Source of the DNA: Clostridiales bacterium
GTDB taxonomy: Bacteria > Bacillota > Clostridia > Oscillospirales > Butyricicoccaceae
Assembly: GCA_019421385.1 (NCBI GenBank)
Contig: JAHZFK010000004.1
Span: 71,387-104,036, forward strand
Direction: 5' to 3'
Length of the DNA stretch: 32,650 bases
The position numbers were made by a program, and so were the translations under genes. The stretch's first letter is position 1. Every line of letters starts with the position of its first letter. Under the pieces are notes generated by a model. It did no database searches and was not told the origin of the DNA. It saw only the letters and a list, made by a program, of their open reading frames with translations. Of this stretch, positions 23,844 through 32,621 are shown piece by piece.

Positions 23844-25621
23844 GTGTCTTTCCCCCCAAAGAACAGCTTGGCTGCACCAACAACTGTAATTGCCATCGAT
23901 TTTGGACGGGCCTGACTGTTATGATAGACATATTGCAAATCCTGCCGCAACTGTTCATCCAAAACCGGATTTTGCAGATTTTCAGCAAAATATCGATCCA
24001 TATATTCCCGAGATTTTGTATCAGTCTGATACCAATAATCAAATGGCATAAGTGCCAGACGGCTGGCTTTAATCTTTTGATCCAGCTGAAAACGACGACG
24101 CAGTTTAGTCGGAAGCGGATCTTTACTGCACCGTAGGTACTGTGCCGGTGATCCATAGCGCATCATCTTGCCACACCACTTTTGCAAACGAGTATCGTTA
24201 TATCGGGCATTCAGCTTCTCTAGCTTAAATTGTTTTGCAGCGGGATACTTCCCAAATAGCCATTTATGATAAATGTAATGCCCCTTTCGCAGGGATACCG
24301 GGATACTCAAGCAATATTCAACCAGATCCGGATAAAGACCTGGATAGGCAAGGCAGCAATCTGCCCCTGTCAAATTGCGCTGGGGGTTATGCTTGTTAAA
24401 GAAAATCGAATACAAGCTATAAATATCTTCAGTCTCATATTGCTTGAGATGATCTTTGGGACACTTGTCCAACAAAAGACTCGAATAAATATGAAGAGGC
24501 CGTACCGGTGGGGCTTCTTTGGGGTCTTTCAGATAGCCCGTTGTCAAAAATGCTTCGGAAAAAGCACCGCCATGGGACAAGCCATAGCTCTTAGTATCCA
24601 ATGTAATGCTTTTTTGGAGTGAACTACTGGCTTCCATATAGTAGCAAAGGCCCTGTCCACAATAAATGGATTGGTCGATCAGCTGGAGAAAATCATGGTC
24701 TTCACCCGGTACATCGTTAGACATGAAAATAATTCTATTTTTTAAATACAGAGCTATTTCACGGGCAATCTGTTCATCTGCATAATTAGGCTGTCCGGTC
24801 GTGAGATTGACAACGTTTTTATATCCCAGACTGTCCGAAACAAAAGCGCAGGCACGAGAATCGGTGCCACCGGTCAAGGTGCGCAAATGAACAGAATATC
24901 CATACTGCCGATCCTTTTCGTATTCTAGTCGAATAGCTTCGCGGAATCGGCGGTCAATTCCCGTAATGACCTCCTCTTCGCTAGCCTGACTCAAATCATA
25001 GGCATGATTGGTAAAGCGATGGTATCGGATGCATTCATGACCGTTCGGACCAAGCTTCAAATAACATCCGGCTTCGATTTTTTTAATTTCTTTTACAAAC
25101 GTATCATCTGTTCCCATGTAGCCATAGGTCATCATCAGATAGGCTGCGTCATTATTAAAATGATAAGAAATATGGTTTGCACGCAAAGTTTCACAAATTT
25201 GAATTGGTAGCGGAGCGATCACAAAATGTTCCCCGTCCATATAATAAAACATCTCTTTGCTTGCGTATTTGTTAGCAAATACAAACCATGTGTTTTGCTT
25301 TTTGTCCAGAAAAGCTCCGGCATAGTTGCCAATCAATTCGCTGTGAAAGGTCGCACCTTTTTGTGCGACCATAGTGTGCAACAACTGCGGCATGGTACTG
25401 CATTTATATTCTTTCCGTAGAAGAGCATCGTTGTAAATCACACCCTCCAGAACAAAAACATAGTCCTCATCCTCACAAAAGACCTTATCCCGCAAGAATT
25501 TGTCGTTAGTTTTACGGACAATCTCATAGGTTTCATGAGGAAGCTGTTCGGTAACATCTGCAGTTTCCTTAGCGAACGAAGCAGGGATTCCCTTCCAGTT
25601 GCTAATATAAAATCCGGTCAT
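23831..25621 (-). CDS. Asparagine-synthetase-like amide ligase, degenerate glutaminase site
   Basis: A 596-residue AsnB-superfamily protein. Residues 1-190 match the class II glutaminase fold (LEGVIYNDALLR, LIGNYAGAFLDKK, MFYY), but the nucleophile Cys2 of the usual MCG start is Thr (MTGF), and the conserved NG of NGEIYN is EG. The synthase half has the ATP-binding PP-motif as TGGTDSR (250-256) and a VNLTTGQPNYADEQIARE stretch. The family activates a carboxylate with ATP and amidates it. Relatives in O-antigen loci make uronamides, which fits the glucuronate supply here. With this N-terminus it may use free ammonia or an amine instead of glutamine. The start at 25621 follows AAGGAG; a longer frame overlaps the upstream gene. 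Confidence 0.85.
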   Translation of the reverse strand: MTGFYISNWKGIPASFAKETADVTEQLPHETYEIVRKTNDKFLRDKVFCEDEDYVFVLEGVIYNDALLRKEYKCSTMPQLLHTMVAQKGATFHSELIGNYAGAFLDKKQNTWFVFANKYASKEMFYYMDGEHFVIAPLPIQICETLRANHISYHFNNDAAYLMMTYGYMGTDDTFVKEIKKIEAGCYLKLGPNGHECIRYHRFTNHAYDLSQASEEEVITGIDRRFREAIRLEYEKDRQYGYSVHLRTLTGGTDSRACAFVSDSLGYKNVVNLTTGQPNYADEQIAREIALYLKNRIIFMSNDVPGEDHDFLQLIDQSIYCGQGLCYYMEASSSLQKSITLDTKSYGLSHGGAFSEAFLTTGYLKDPKEAPPVRPLHIYSSLLLDKCPKDHLKQYETEDIYSLYSIFFNKHNPQRNLTGADCCLAYPGLYPDLVEYCLSIPVSLRKGHYIYHKWLFGKYPAAKQFKLEKLNARYNDTRLQKWCGKMMRYGSPAQYLRCSKDPLPTKLRRRFQLDQKIKASRLALMPFDYWYQTDTKSREYMDRYFAENLQNPVLDEQLRQDLQYVYHNSQARPKSMAITVVGAAKLFFGGKDTWNI

Positions 25622-25632
25622 AACTGAACTCC

Positions 25633-26601
25633 TTATAGTAGATGATTGCGCTTGAGAAATGTCTTTTCCTGTTCGGTATACCAAGGATATGTATGCAAAA
25701 CCTGACGATTTTCCTGCAAAACTTTCAGCATCTCCTCCGCAATTGCATAGCAGGAAGAAACTTGTAAAGCATAGATTCTTTGATATAGGGATATCATAAA
25801 GGACAATTCACAATAATGAACAAAGCCAGAAATTTCAGGCATTTCATGGCTAAGCCAGATAGTTCGGTCATAATTAGCATTTAAGTGCTGCCGCATTTTT
25901 TGTGGGGTAATTTGTTCAGCAGTATTCAAACCGCTCATATTGGAATTATGACGGTAAAAATAATACTTCGGTTCGCCCGAAACAACCATTTTATGAATTC
26001 GATTGATACGACGGTATTCTCGATAGATATCTCGCTTTGCCTGCTCTCCATGCATCCGGAAGTTACATATCTCCTGTCTGTACAATTTTCCGCCACTGGC
26101 GTTATTGAATTTTTCACGCTTTAATAGTTCGGTCATTGCCTGCACACGGTCATAAACAAAAACACCAGAAAAAACAAACTTGTCTTGCTCACGCCCATCC
26201 GGATAAAACCAGCGGGAACCAACCGTAGCAATATCGGCCTGATAGCTTTCTAATAAACCAACCAGCTTTTCCAATGTATCTGGTATGATATAGTCATCAT
26301 CATCCACGCTCATATAATAAGGCACACCCGCTTCGTGAATAGCATGCTCAACTGCATTAAGGGTGTCCTCATTTTCGAGTAAATCAGGATAAATAATATT
26401 ATTCTTTTGCATATAAAACAGCTGAATCCGGCTATCCTGCTCGGCATATTGTTTCAAAACAGCTTGTGTACCATCCGTACAGCCATTGTTTACAACGAGA
26501 TATTGAAAATCAGAAAATGTCTGCGATAAGACACTTTCTATCGCACGAGTCACAAGTTCTTCGCGATTATACGTCGTTGTTACAACCGTTACTTTGGGCA
26601 T
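25633..26601 (-). CDS. GT2 family glycosyltransferase (paralogue of 18539-19516)
   Basis: A 322-residue GT2 enzyme: VTVVTTTYNREELVTRAI, VVNNGCTDGT and MSVDDDDYI. It matches the protein at 18539-19516 along its whole length, with blocks such as REKFNNASGGKLYR, YREYRRINRIHKMV and VHYCELSFMISLYQRIY nearly identical. The start at 26601 follows GGGAGAGAA and lies 19 bases after the previous stop. A longer frame from 26694 would overlap that gene. It lies between a larger GT2 and the amide ligase in the same operon. It is soluble, and its specificity is unknown. Confidence 0.9.
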   Translation of the reverse strand: MPKVTVVTTTYNREELVTRAIESVLSQTFSDFQYLVVNNGCTDGTQAVLKQYAEQDSRIQLFYMQKNNIIYPDLLENEDTLNAVEHAIHEAGVPYYMSVDDDDYIIPDTLEKLVGLLESYQADIATVGSRWFYPDGREQDKFVFSGVFVYDRVQAMTELLKREKFNNASGGKLYRQEICNFRMHGEQAKRDIYREYRRINRIHKMVVSGEPKYYFYRHNSNMSGLNTAEQITPQKMRQHLNANYDRTIWLSHEMPEISGFVHYCELSFMISLYQRIYALQVSSCYAIAEEMLKVLQENRQVLHTYPWYTEQEKTFLKRNHLL

Positions 26602-26620
26602 TTTGTATTCTCTCCCAGTT

Positions 26621-28366
26621 TTATGTATTCTGCATTTTATCTTCCAATTGCTGCAGCAATTGCTTGATTCCATCTTTTTGCGTTTCTTCAGCATAGAATA
26701 GATATTTTTTATATAGCGTATACACCATATGGTAATGACCGTCTTCTTTTAAAATCATTGCTGCCATATCAACCAATAATGAATTGTATGGATATAAAAA
26801 CTCCACTACACCAGCAATACAACAAGCAGTTTCTATGTCATTATTTACACACGCCAAATATATCTTTGCATAGAGAACCATATAATCAAGCGGAGCATGC
26901 TGTGCGAAAAGAGAAACCTCTTGCTCTAATCGCTCGTGGTCACCTTTTTGCAATAAAGTTATCACAGTTTTTCGATAGTCAGCCATAAGGGTCTGTTCCT
27001 GACTTGTTGGTGCAGCACTACTCTGCCACTCCACATTTTCTTCCGTCATGACCTGCTGCAAAGCAACATGATCTCGACAAAGAATGCCTGTAGACGCCAA
27101 TGGGTTCGTTTCCATCAAATTTTTCATATCGAATTCGGATAAAGCAGCATATGCTTTCTGACAGTTTCCTTGTGTGTTTTCTACCAATATTCTAAGCAAA
27201 TATTTTAATCCGACTCGAAAACGATTATCCCCCATCAGCACTCCACGTAGTAAGCAGCATAGTTTCAAATACCAATTCTGCTCCTGTTGCATCAGCGCCC
27301 GTAAAATCCAAATGTGAAAATATTTCTCAGATCGCATACTGCTCTTATCCAATGGCAGTACTGCGTTCTGCCGCATCAGTGCAAATGCATCATCCACAAA
27401 GGTATCATAGAGCTGATATTTACTCAAAACCTGATAAACCGTTGAGTCTGTGAAAATATTTTTCACCAATTCCAGTGCTGTTGGCGACTGAACATCCCGA
27501 GTAGTCGGTAACATCGTTTCTAACATAGAAGACTGCAAAACACGTGCAGCGAAAAGCAGGTTCGACGGCTGCATACGATTCCATTGCCGAAACAATTCAA
27601 TTGTCTTTTGATAGATTAAAGTATACGCACGATATCTCTCAGGATACACATTAGAATGGAAAACAGAATCCGGCCGTATGCAAAAATGAACGGTCACTTC
27701 ACCCACAGAGGCTGCAGAAGAAGACATCTGCATATACAAAAGGTTTGTATATGTATCACTTCCGTTGGATAAAGATGCCATTTCTTTGTTTTTCAGAATT
27801 GCATAATAACCATCCAGACGGAATAATTTTCCCCATACGGTACGCATGCAAACATAATTTTGCGGCCATACCTCAGCTAGATCAGCAATATCAGAAAAAA
27901 GACGGGTAACCGGCAAATTCGCATCATAATGGCCTGTATCCGAAAATGCCTGTCGCCCTGTGATCACATAGTCAACTCCATGCTCGATAACAGGCTTTGC
28001 CATAATTTCCAATGCTCTGGGGACAAAATAGTCATCAGAATCCAGAGTAGTGATGTAATATCCCTTACCAACCAGGGAAGGTAATACAGAAACAGAAAAT
28101 GGGTCCTTTTCTTTGCCAGGATGCAACACAGAATTATATTTACGTTTGTAATAATGAATCCGCTTGTCAGGATGTTTGTTCAAAAATGTTTCTATAATCG
28201 CAGGCGTCTGATCCGTTGAAGCATTATCGATCAAGTACCATTCCCAGTTATCGTATGTTTGTGATATCATGCTGTGCAATGCATTTTGAATATACTTCTC
28301 AACATTGTATGCACGAGTAACAACAATGATTTTAGGCTCATTATGCTTTGGTTCACTATGTTTCAT
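26621..28366 (-). CDS. GT2 glycosyltransferase with long helical C-terminal region
   Basis: A 581-residue protein. Residues about 13-230 are a GT2 domain: PKIIVVTRAYNVEKYIQNAL, LIDNASTDQTP and TTLDSDDYFV. The remaining 350 residues are rich in helix-forming pairs with no membrane segment and resemble the TPR-like tails seen on glycosyltransferases that act on protein acceptors. The last 120 residues repeat an A-x-x-L-x-x-x pattern that could be degenerate TPR units. The ATG at 28366 follows GAGGAAAT. The longer frame up to 28453 overlaps the dehydrogenase gene and is not needed. It lies 28 bases downstream of that gene. Confidence 0.87.
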   Translation of the reverse strand: MKHSEPKHNEPKIIVVTRAYNVEKYIQNALHSMISQTYDNWEWYLIDNASTDQTPAIIETFLNKHPDKRIHYYKRKYNSVLHPGKEKDPFSVSVLPSLVGKGYYITTLDSDDYFVPRALEIMAKPVIEHGVDYVITGRQAFSDTGHYDANLPVTRLFSDIADLAEVWPQNYVCMRTVWGKLFRLDGYYAILKNKEMASLSNGSDTYTNLLYMQMSSSAASVGEVTVHFCIRPDSVFHSNVYPERYRAYTLIYQKTIELFRQWNRMQPSNLLFAARVLQSSMLETMLPTTRDVQSPTALELVKNIFTDSTVYQVLSKYQLYDTFVDDAFALMRQNAVLPLDKSSMRSEKYFHIWILRALMQQEQNWYLKLCCLLRGVLMGDNRFRVGLKYLLRILVENTQGNCQKAYAALSEFDMKNLMETNPLASTGILCRDHVALQQVMTEENVEWQSSAAPTSQEQTLMADYRKTVITLLQKGDHERLEQEVSLFAQHAPLDYMVLYAKIYLACVNNDIETACCIAGVVEFLYPYNSLLVDMAAMILKEDGHYHMVYTLYKKYLFYAEETQKDGIKQLLQQLEDKMQNT

Positions 28367-28394
28367 CAATATTTCCTCATAATATGGAATCTTA

Positions 28395-29642
28395 TTACAG
28401 CATATACCGACAGTCCACAATAACAGCGTTTGTCTGTTGCGTGATATCAGCAAATTCCGGCCATGCGGTTAGGATAACTGCGAATGCAGCATCGCGCACA
28501 GCCTGTGCCATGGAGTCCTGATATTCCAGTACAATATCAGGGTAGGCCTGCTGAAATAGAGAATTTGCGACCGGATCATAGGCCGTCAGATGGCAATATC
28601 CACTCTGTTGCAAGATGCGAAGAATGGGGGCCGCAGGCGACTGTCGAACATCGTCGGATCCAGGCTTAAAGGAAAGCCCTAAGATGGCTATTCGCGTCGA
28701 AGGGTCAGCTTGCTTCATAATGCGTTCTGCGATACGCTCCGGCATCTGGTCATTCGTAGCTATGACATGCGCGAGAATGCCAGGTTCAAATCCTTTGGAA
28801 CGGGAAAGCGCTAACAAAGCATTGGTGTCCTTGGGCAAGCAATAGCCACCATAGCCACAACCTGGATAAACATATGAGGTCATATTACAGTCTCCCCAGC
28901 GTTTATCCATATGCAGGATGCGGAACGCTCTGGCAACTTCGATACCGCCTACCGCATCGGCCAGCAAAGACATTTCATTGGAATAGCTGATCATAGTCGC
29001 AAGTAGGCTATTGGAAAGGTACTTGATAAATTCCCCAGTATTCAGTGTTACGGCAAAAATAGGACAGGAAAAATCACGATATAATTCGCGCAACAGCTGC
29101 TCCGAATGTGGATCACAGACGCCAAAGACAATACGGTCTGCGTGAATAAAATCCTCCCAACAGTGGCCTTCGCGCAAGAATTCAGGATTGTTTGCCGCAC
29201 CAAGGGTACGGCCGTAAAATTCACTGTGTGCTTTTAGATAAGGGATCAGACGTTCTTGCACGGTGGATGGAGGGACGGTCGACTTCACGACAAAAACACG
29301 AAATTTCTCCTCATCCGTACCAGCCAGTGCCAAGTCAACTGCAGAAAAAAGATAGGTCAGATCTGCCTGTCCATTATCCCCATAAGGAGTCCCCACACAG
29401 AAAAAAATACATTCACTTTCCGCAACAGCACATGCAGGTGAATCGGTCAGATAGAAGTGCTGCCCCAACTCCTGTGCAAGCGCATCATCCAATCCAGGCT
29501 CCAAAAACGGGAGATGACCCGATGCAATCGTTTCCTTTCGGGTTGCATCCACATCAAAACCATAAACTTTATGCCCTTTACTGGCCAAGCCCAGCGCGGT
29601 TGTCAAACCAACAAATCCCAGCCCAAATACGGTTACGGTCAT
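28395..29642 (-). CDS. UDP-glucose/GDP-mannose family dehydrogenase
   Basis: A 415-residue nucleotide-sugar 6-dehydrogenase. The NAD-binding GLGFVG (7-12) opens the protein. NNPEFLREG (151-159), EFIKYLSN with catalytic Lys207, and GYGGYCLPKD with catalytic Cys268 are all present, so the enzyme should be active. The normal reaction is two-step oxidation of UDP-glucose to UDP-glucuronate; the close neighbour rfbF makes CDP-glucose, so a CDP-sugar substrate is a less likely alternative. The length is normal. The ATG follows GGAGGG and is 12 bases after the rfbF stop. The product could be decarboxylated by the protein at 12673, transferred as a uronic acid, or amidated through the ligase at 23831. 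Confidence 0.93.
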   Translation of the reverse strand: MTVTVFGLGFVGLTTALGLASKGHKVYGFDVDATRKETIASGHLPFLEPGLDDALAQELGQHFYLTDSPACAVAESECIFFCVGTPYGDNGQADLTYLFSAVDLALAGTDEEKFRVFVVKSTVPPSTVQERLIPYLKAHSEFYGRTLGAANNPEFLREGHCWEDFIHADRIVFGVCDPHSEQLLRELYRDFSCPIFAVTLNTGEFIKYLSNSLLATMISYSNEMSLLADAVGGIEVARAFRILHMDKRWGDCNMTSYVYPGCGYGGYCLPKDTNALLALSRSKGFEPGILAHVIATNDQMPERIAERIMKQADPSTRIAILGLSFKPGSDDVRQSPAAPILRILQQSGYCHLTAYDPVANSLFQQAYPDIVLEYQDSMAQAVRDAAFAVILTAWPEFADITQQTNAVIVDCRYML

Positions 29643-29654
29643 AAACCTACCCTC

Positions 29655-30440
29655 CTACTTTTCCCAAACGCACCACGGTGCCTTACCGGCATCCCACAGA
29701 CTCTGCAAACGTCCTCTGTCACGCTGGGTATCCATGCACTGCCAAAAATCATTGTGCTTATAAATCCCCAATTTTCCCTCACGCGCCAAACACTCTAGCG
29801 GGGCACGCTCCAGAACACAAGAAATATCGGTGCTAAGATATTCAAATAACTCTGGTTGAGCGACCATAAAGCCACCATTGATCCATCCGCCGTCTTCCTT
29901 GGCTTTTTCGCGAAAACCAACAACCGTGTTGCTATCCTCATCCAAATCCAGTACACCAAAGCGTCCCCCCGGCTGGATGCCTGTCAAAGTCACGATTTTT
30001 CCGCTCTGCTCATGCTGAGCCAACAGTGCATTCAGGTCAACATTGCTTACACCATCACCATAGGTCAGCATAAAAGGTTCGTTTCCAATATATTTCTGTA
30101 CCCGTTTAATGCGTGCACCTGTCTGTGTATTCAGTCCGGTATCTACGATTGTTACACGCCACGGCTCCGCAACATTACTGTGTACGGTCATCCGATTTGC
30201 GTCGGAAAAATCAAAGGTAATATCTGACCGATGTAGGTAATAGTCAGCAAAATATTCTTTGATTACATAACCTTTATATCCGCAGCAAATCACAAAATCA
30301 TGAAAACCAAAGCATGAGTAATATTTCATAATATGCCATAGAATAGGCTGATCGCCAATGGTAATCATCGGCTTAGGTTTCAAATGACTTTCCTCACTGA
30401 TGCGGGTTCCCAATCCACCCGCCAAAATGACGACTTTCAT
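29655..30440 (-). CDS. rfbF: Glucose-1-phosphate cytidylyltransferase RfbF
   Basis: A 261-residue nucleotidyltransferase that makes CDP-glucose from CTP and glucose 1-phosphate. The signature LAGGLGTRISEES (6-18) with KPKPMITIG binds the nucleotide. DFVICCGYKGYVIKEYF, TYGDGVSNVDL and GGWINGGFMV are characteristic of RfbF rather than of dTDP- or UDP-dependent relatives. The length is close to the usual 257. It overlaps the preceding glycosyltransferase by 4 bases (ATGA). The standard partner, CDP-glucose 4,6-dehydratase (RfbG), is not seen in the window. Confidence 0.94.
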   Translation of the reverse strand: MKVVILAGGLGTRISEESHLKPKPMITIGDQPILWHIMKYYSCFGFHDFVICCGYKGYVIKEYFADYYLHRSDITFDFSDANRMTVHSNVAEPWRVTIVDTGLNTQTGARIKRVQKYIGNEPFMLTYGDGVSNVDLNALLAQHEQSGKIVTLTGIQPGGRFGVLDLDEDSNTVVGFREKAKEDGGWINGGFMVAQPELFEYLSTDISCVLERAPLECLAREGKLGIYKHNDFWQCMDTQRDRGRLQSLWDAGKAPWCVWEK

Positions 30441-32554
30441 ATGTTTTCTTCCTCATTATCTTCGGAATAATGCATCATGTCAAGCAAATGTGCAACCTTT
30501 TGATACGCTGAACTAGCTTTAAGCATTTGCACTGCCGGATCATCTGCTGGATACACCGCCAAAATAGACTGGATTTTTTGAACCAGCGCCTTCATCTCTG
30601 GTGTGAGCACACTCTTTCTTTGATGCTCCTCCATCTGTCTTAACAAATAATTTACCATATGTTTCATTGCCGGCGCATTCTCCAAAGCATGTCGCAAATC
30701 TGCAACAGCCTCTGACCATTTCTGCTCACTGATGTGCTCCTGCGAACGAAGTACATACCATGCAAATCGATGCAAGGCCGGAATTAAGTGTATGCTATCC
30801 TCCTGTAATATAGCGGCATTATAGTATCTGCTCAAAAATTTATCAGAGAATTTGAAAAAACACTGACAAAGTTCTTCTGTTTGCTCTTCATCCACACAGC
30901 TATCAGCGCGTAAAACTGCAGAAGCCAACAGAAATGCAAATTGCAATTGTGACGTTTGCGAAAAATCTCTTTGTAAAAAGCGCAGCGCATGAGCAGCATA
31001 AAATTCATCCCAAGATACGAACAATGATACAACATCCTGCAATTTTTCTATAGGCCTCTGATAAAAACTATCAGGCAGCGCAATATCTGCACGAATTGCG
31101 GCTTGTGCAAACGGAACAGGATAAGCATCCCAATTTGTCACATGCTCAATAATCATATTTCGTTCTTGCTCATTCTGAGCAGAAATAAAATGTGCATAAT
31201 CACCTAATATTGATGGCAATTCAACAAAAACGCCAATTCCACCCGCATGCTGCCAATACAAATTGAGTACCGATGACACATACGCCTTTTGCAAGACGCT
31301 CTCTCCTTCATCACCTGCTTTTGCAGCGTCAAAGACTCTTCGCGCTTCTTGTTTGGCTTCTGGCAATGCAGCCAGCAATGTCATTACTCGAACCCAATCC
31401 GACAATATTTCGGGTGCAGAATCATAAAACGACCAACCGCGTATCAGGTCCCATACCTTTGAAACTTGCTCGATTTTACCATATGCTTCTGCTAACATAA
31501 GCATAATGCGCTGACGATCAGTCTGTTTCACACGATGGAGAGGCGAAATGCATAATTCAAATTGATCTGATTTTTCAGAAAACTTATCTAATGCTGCAAG
31601 ATACTGTTCCGCTGTGCGAATCACATCCTCATATCTTTTCTTACGGTGCGCACACAAAGCCTCTGCATATGCCACATCAATATGTACAAACACAGATTTG
31701 GAAAATTTCTTCTTTGTCCAATCAATCCACTTTTCAGCTTCAGGTAACTGTTCTTCCACCGCTACAATGCACGCATCACGCGCTAATGGTGCTGAAAAAG
31801 CGTTTTCCTCAATTTTTTTACCGCCTTGCAACAAAGCAAATGCTTTGTGCGCATAGAAATGGCGCTTTTCCGGCTGAAAATTAGAGGACTCAATACATTC
31901 CATCAAAATGCGAGCATTATTGGGGCTCTTCTCCAGAGCCTTTTCCAGCAGGGATAAATTTCGTTTCATTTTTGACAATGCATCTTGCTCGTTCTTCCAT
32001 GCATAACCATCGTGATGTAGAATCGTTTTAGGGAAAAATCGAGTTACCTTTCCATTGCCTACCTGCAAGGACTCATGTATTGCGCCCGAATAGCATATAC
32101 CAGATTTCATGCGTACCATGCGACAAGTAAGAACCTCATTACAGTCACCTGGCAACATTTCAGTCGTGTTATAATTTCTAATTTTGATATAACCGGCATC
32201 GGTTTTCTCTTTCTCTGCACTATTCAAAAAAGAAACCAATTCAGATACTTCAGCATCCAAATACTCATCAGCATCCACAGTCAGATACCATGAACCGCTG
32301 CATTTTTTCATCACGGCGTTGCGCGCAGCCGAAAAATCATCAACCCACACAAAATCAAACACTACATCGGCATAACGCTCTGCAATTGCACGTGTACCGT
32401 CGGTCGAACCTGTGTCAGCAATCACCAACTCACAGGGCAAAGCATCACGCAGCGGCTGCAAAGCCTTTAAGCACTTTTCCAGTTTTTTCTCTTCATTTTT
32501 TACAATCATACCGATGGAAAGCACCGGTTTCGCACGTTTATTCATCTTCCTCAC
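30437..32554 (-). CDS. GT2 glycosyltransferase with TPR-like C-terminal half
   Basis: The first gene of the island, 705 residues. Residues 10-230 are a GT2 domain: LSIGMIVKNEEKKLEKCLKA, IADTGSTDGT, DDFSAARN and LTVDADEYLD, then HESLQVG and LHHDGYAW, a subtype often found in glycosylation clusters of clostridia. The rest, from about 235, is helical with TPR-like repeats (for example LLEKALEKSPNNARILMECI), which may hold a protein acceptor. No membrane segment is visible. GTG at 32554 has AAAGGA a few bases upstream; ATG at 32545 (MNKRAKP) is the alternative. A sigma-28-like promoter lies 24 bases before the GTG, so this is probably the true start of the operon. Confidence 0.88.
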   Translation of the reverse strand: MRKMNKRAKPVLSIGMIVKNEEKKLEKCLKALQPLRDALPCELVIADTGSTDGTRAIAERYADVVFDFVWVDDFSAARNAVMKKCSGSWYLTVDADEYLDAEVSELVSFLNSAEKEKTDAGYIKIRNYNTTEMLPGDCNEVLTCRMVRMKSGICYSGAIHESLQVGNGKVTRFFPKTILHHDGYAWKNEQDALSKMKRNLSLLEKALEKSPNNARILMECIESSNFQPEKRHFYAHKAFALLQGGKKIEENAFSAPLARDACIVAVEEQLPEAEKWIDWTKKKFSKSVFVHIDVAYAEALCAHRKKRYEDVIRTAEQYLAALDKFSEKSDQFELCISPLHRVKQTDRQRIMLMLAEAYGKIEQVSKVWDLIRGWSFYDSAPEILSDWVRVMTLLAALPEAKQEARRVFDAAKAGDEGESVLQKAYVSSVLNLYWQHAGGIGVFVELPSILGDYAHFISAQNEQERNMIIEHVTNWDAYPVPFAQAAIRADIALPDSFYQRPIEKLQDVVSLFVSWDEFYAAHALRFLQRDFSQTSQLQFAFLLASAVLRADSCVDEEQTEELCQCFFKFSDKFLSRYYNAAILQEDSIHLIPALHRFAWYVLRSQEHISEQKWSEAVADLRHALENAPAMKHMVNYLLRQMEEHQRKSVLTPEMKALVQKIQSILAVYPADDPAVQMLKASSAYQKVAHLLDMMHYSEDNEEENI

Positions 32555-32577
32555 CGTTCCTTTCTAAGCTTTTGGAC

Positions 32578-32604
32578 ATATCGGAAAGAACTCAAAAAAC
32601 TAAG
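32578..32604 (-). promoter_or_regulatory. Sigma-28-like promoter at the start of the glycan island
   Basis: On the minus strand a perfect CCGATAT (32584-32578) is preceded by 16 bases and then CTTA (32604-32601), giving CTTAGTTT against the consensus TAAAGTTT. The -10 is the exact sigma-28/sigma-D core; the -35 is partial. The expected leader of about 17 bases would begin just before the AAAGGA ribosome binding site of the gene at 32554. Confidence 0.5.
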
Positions 32605-32621
32605 TTTTTTCCGGCATACCC

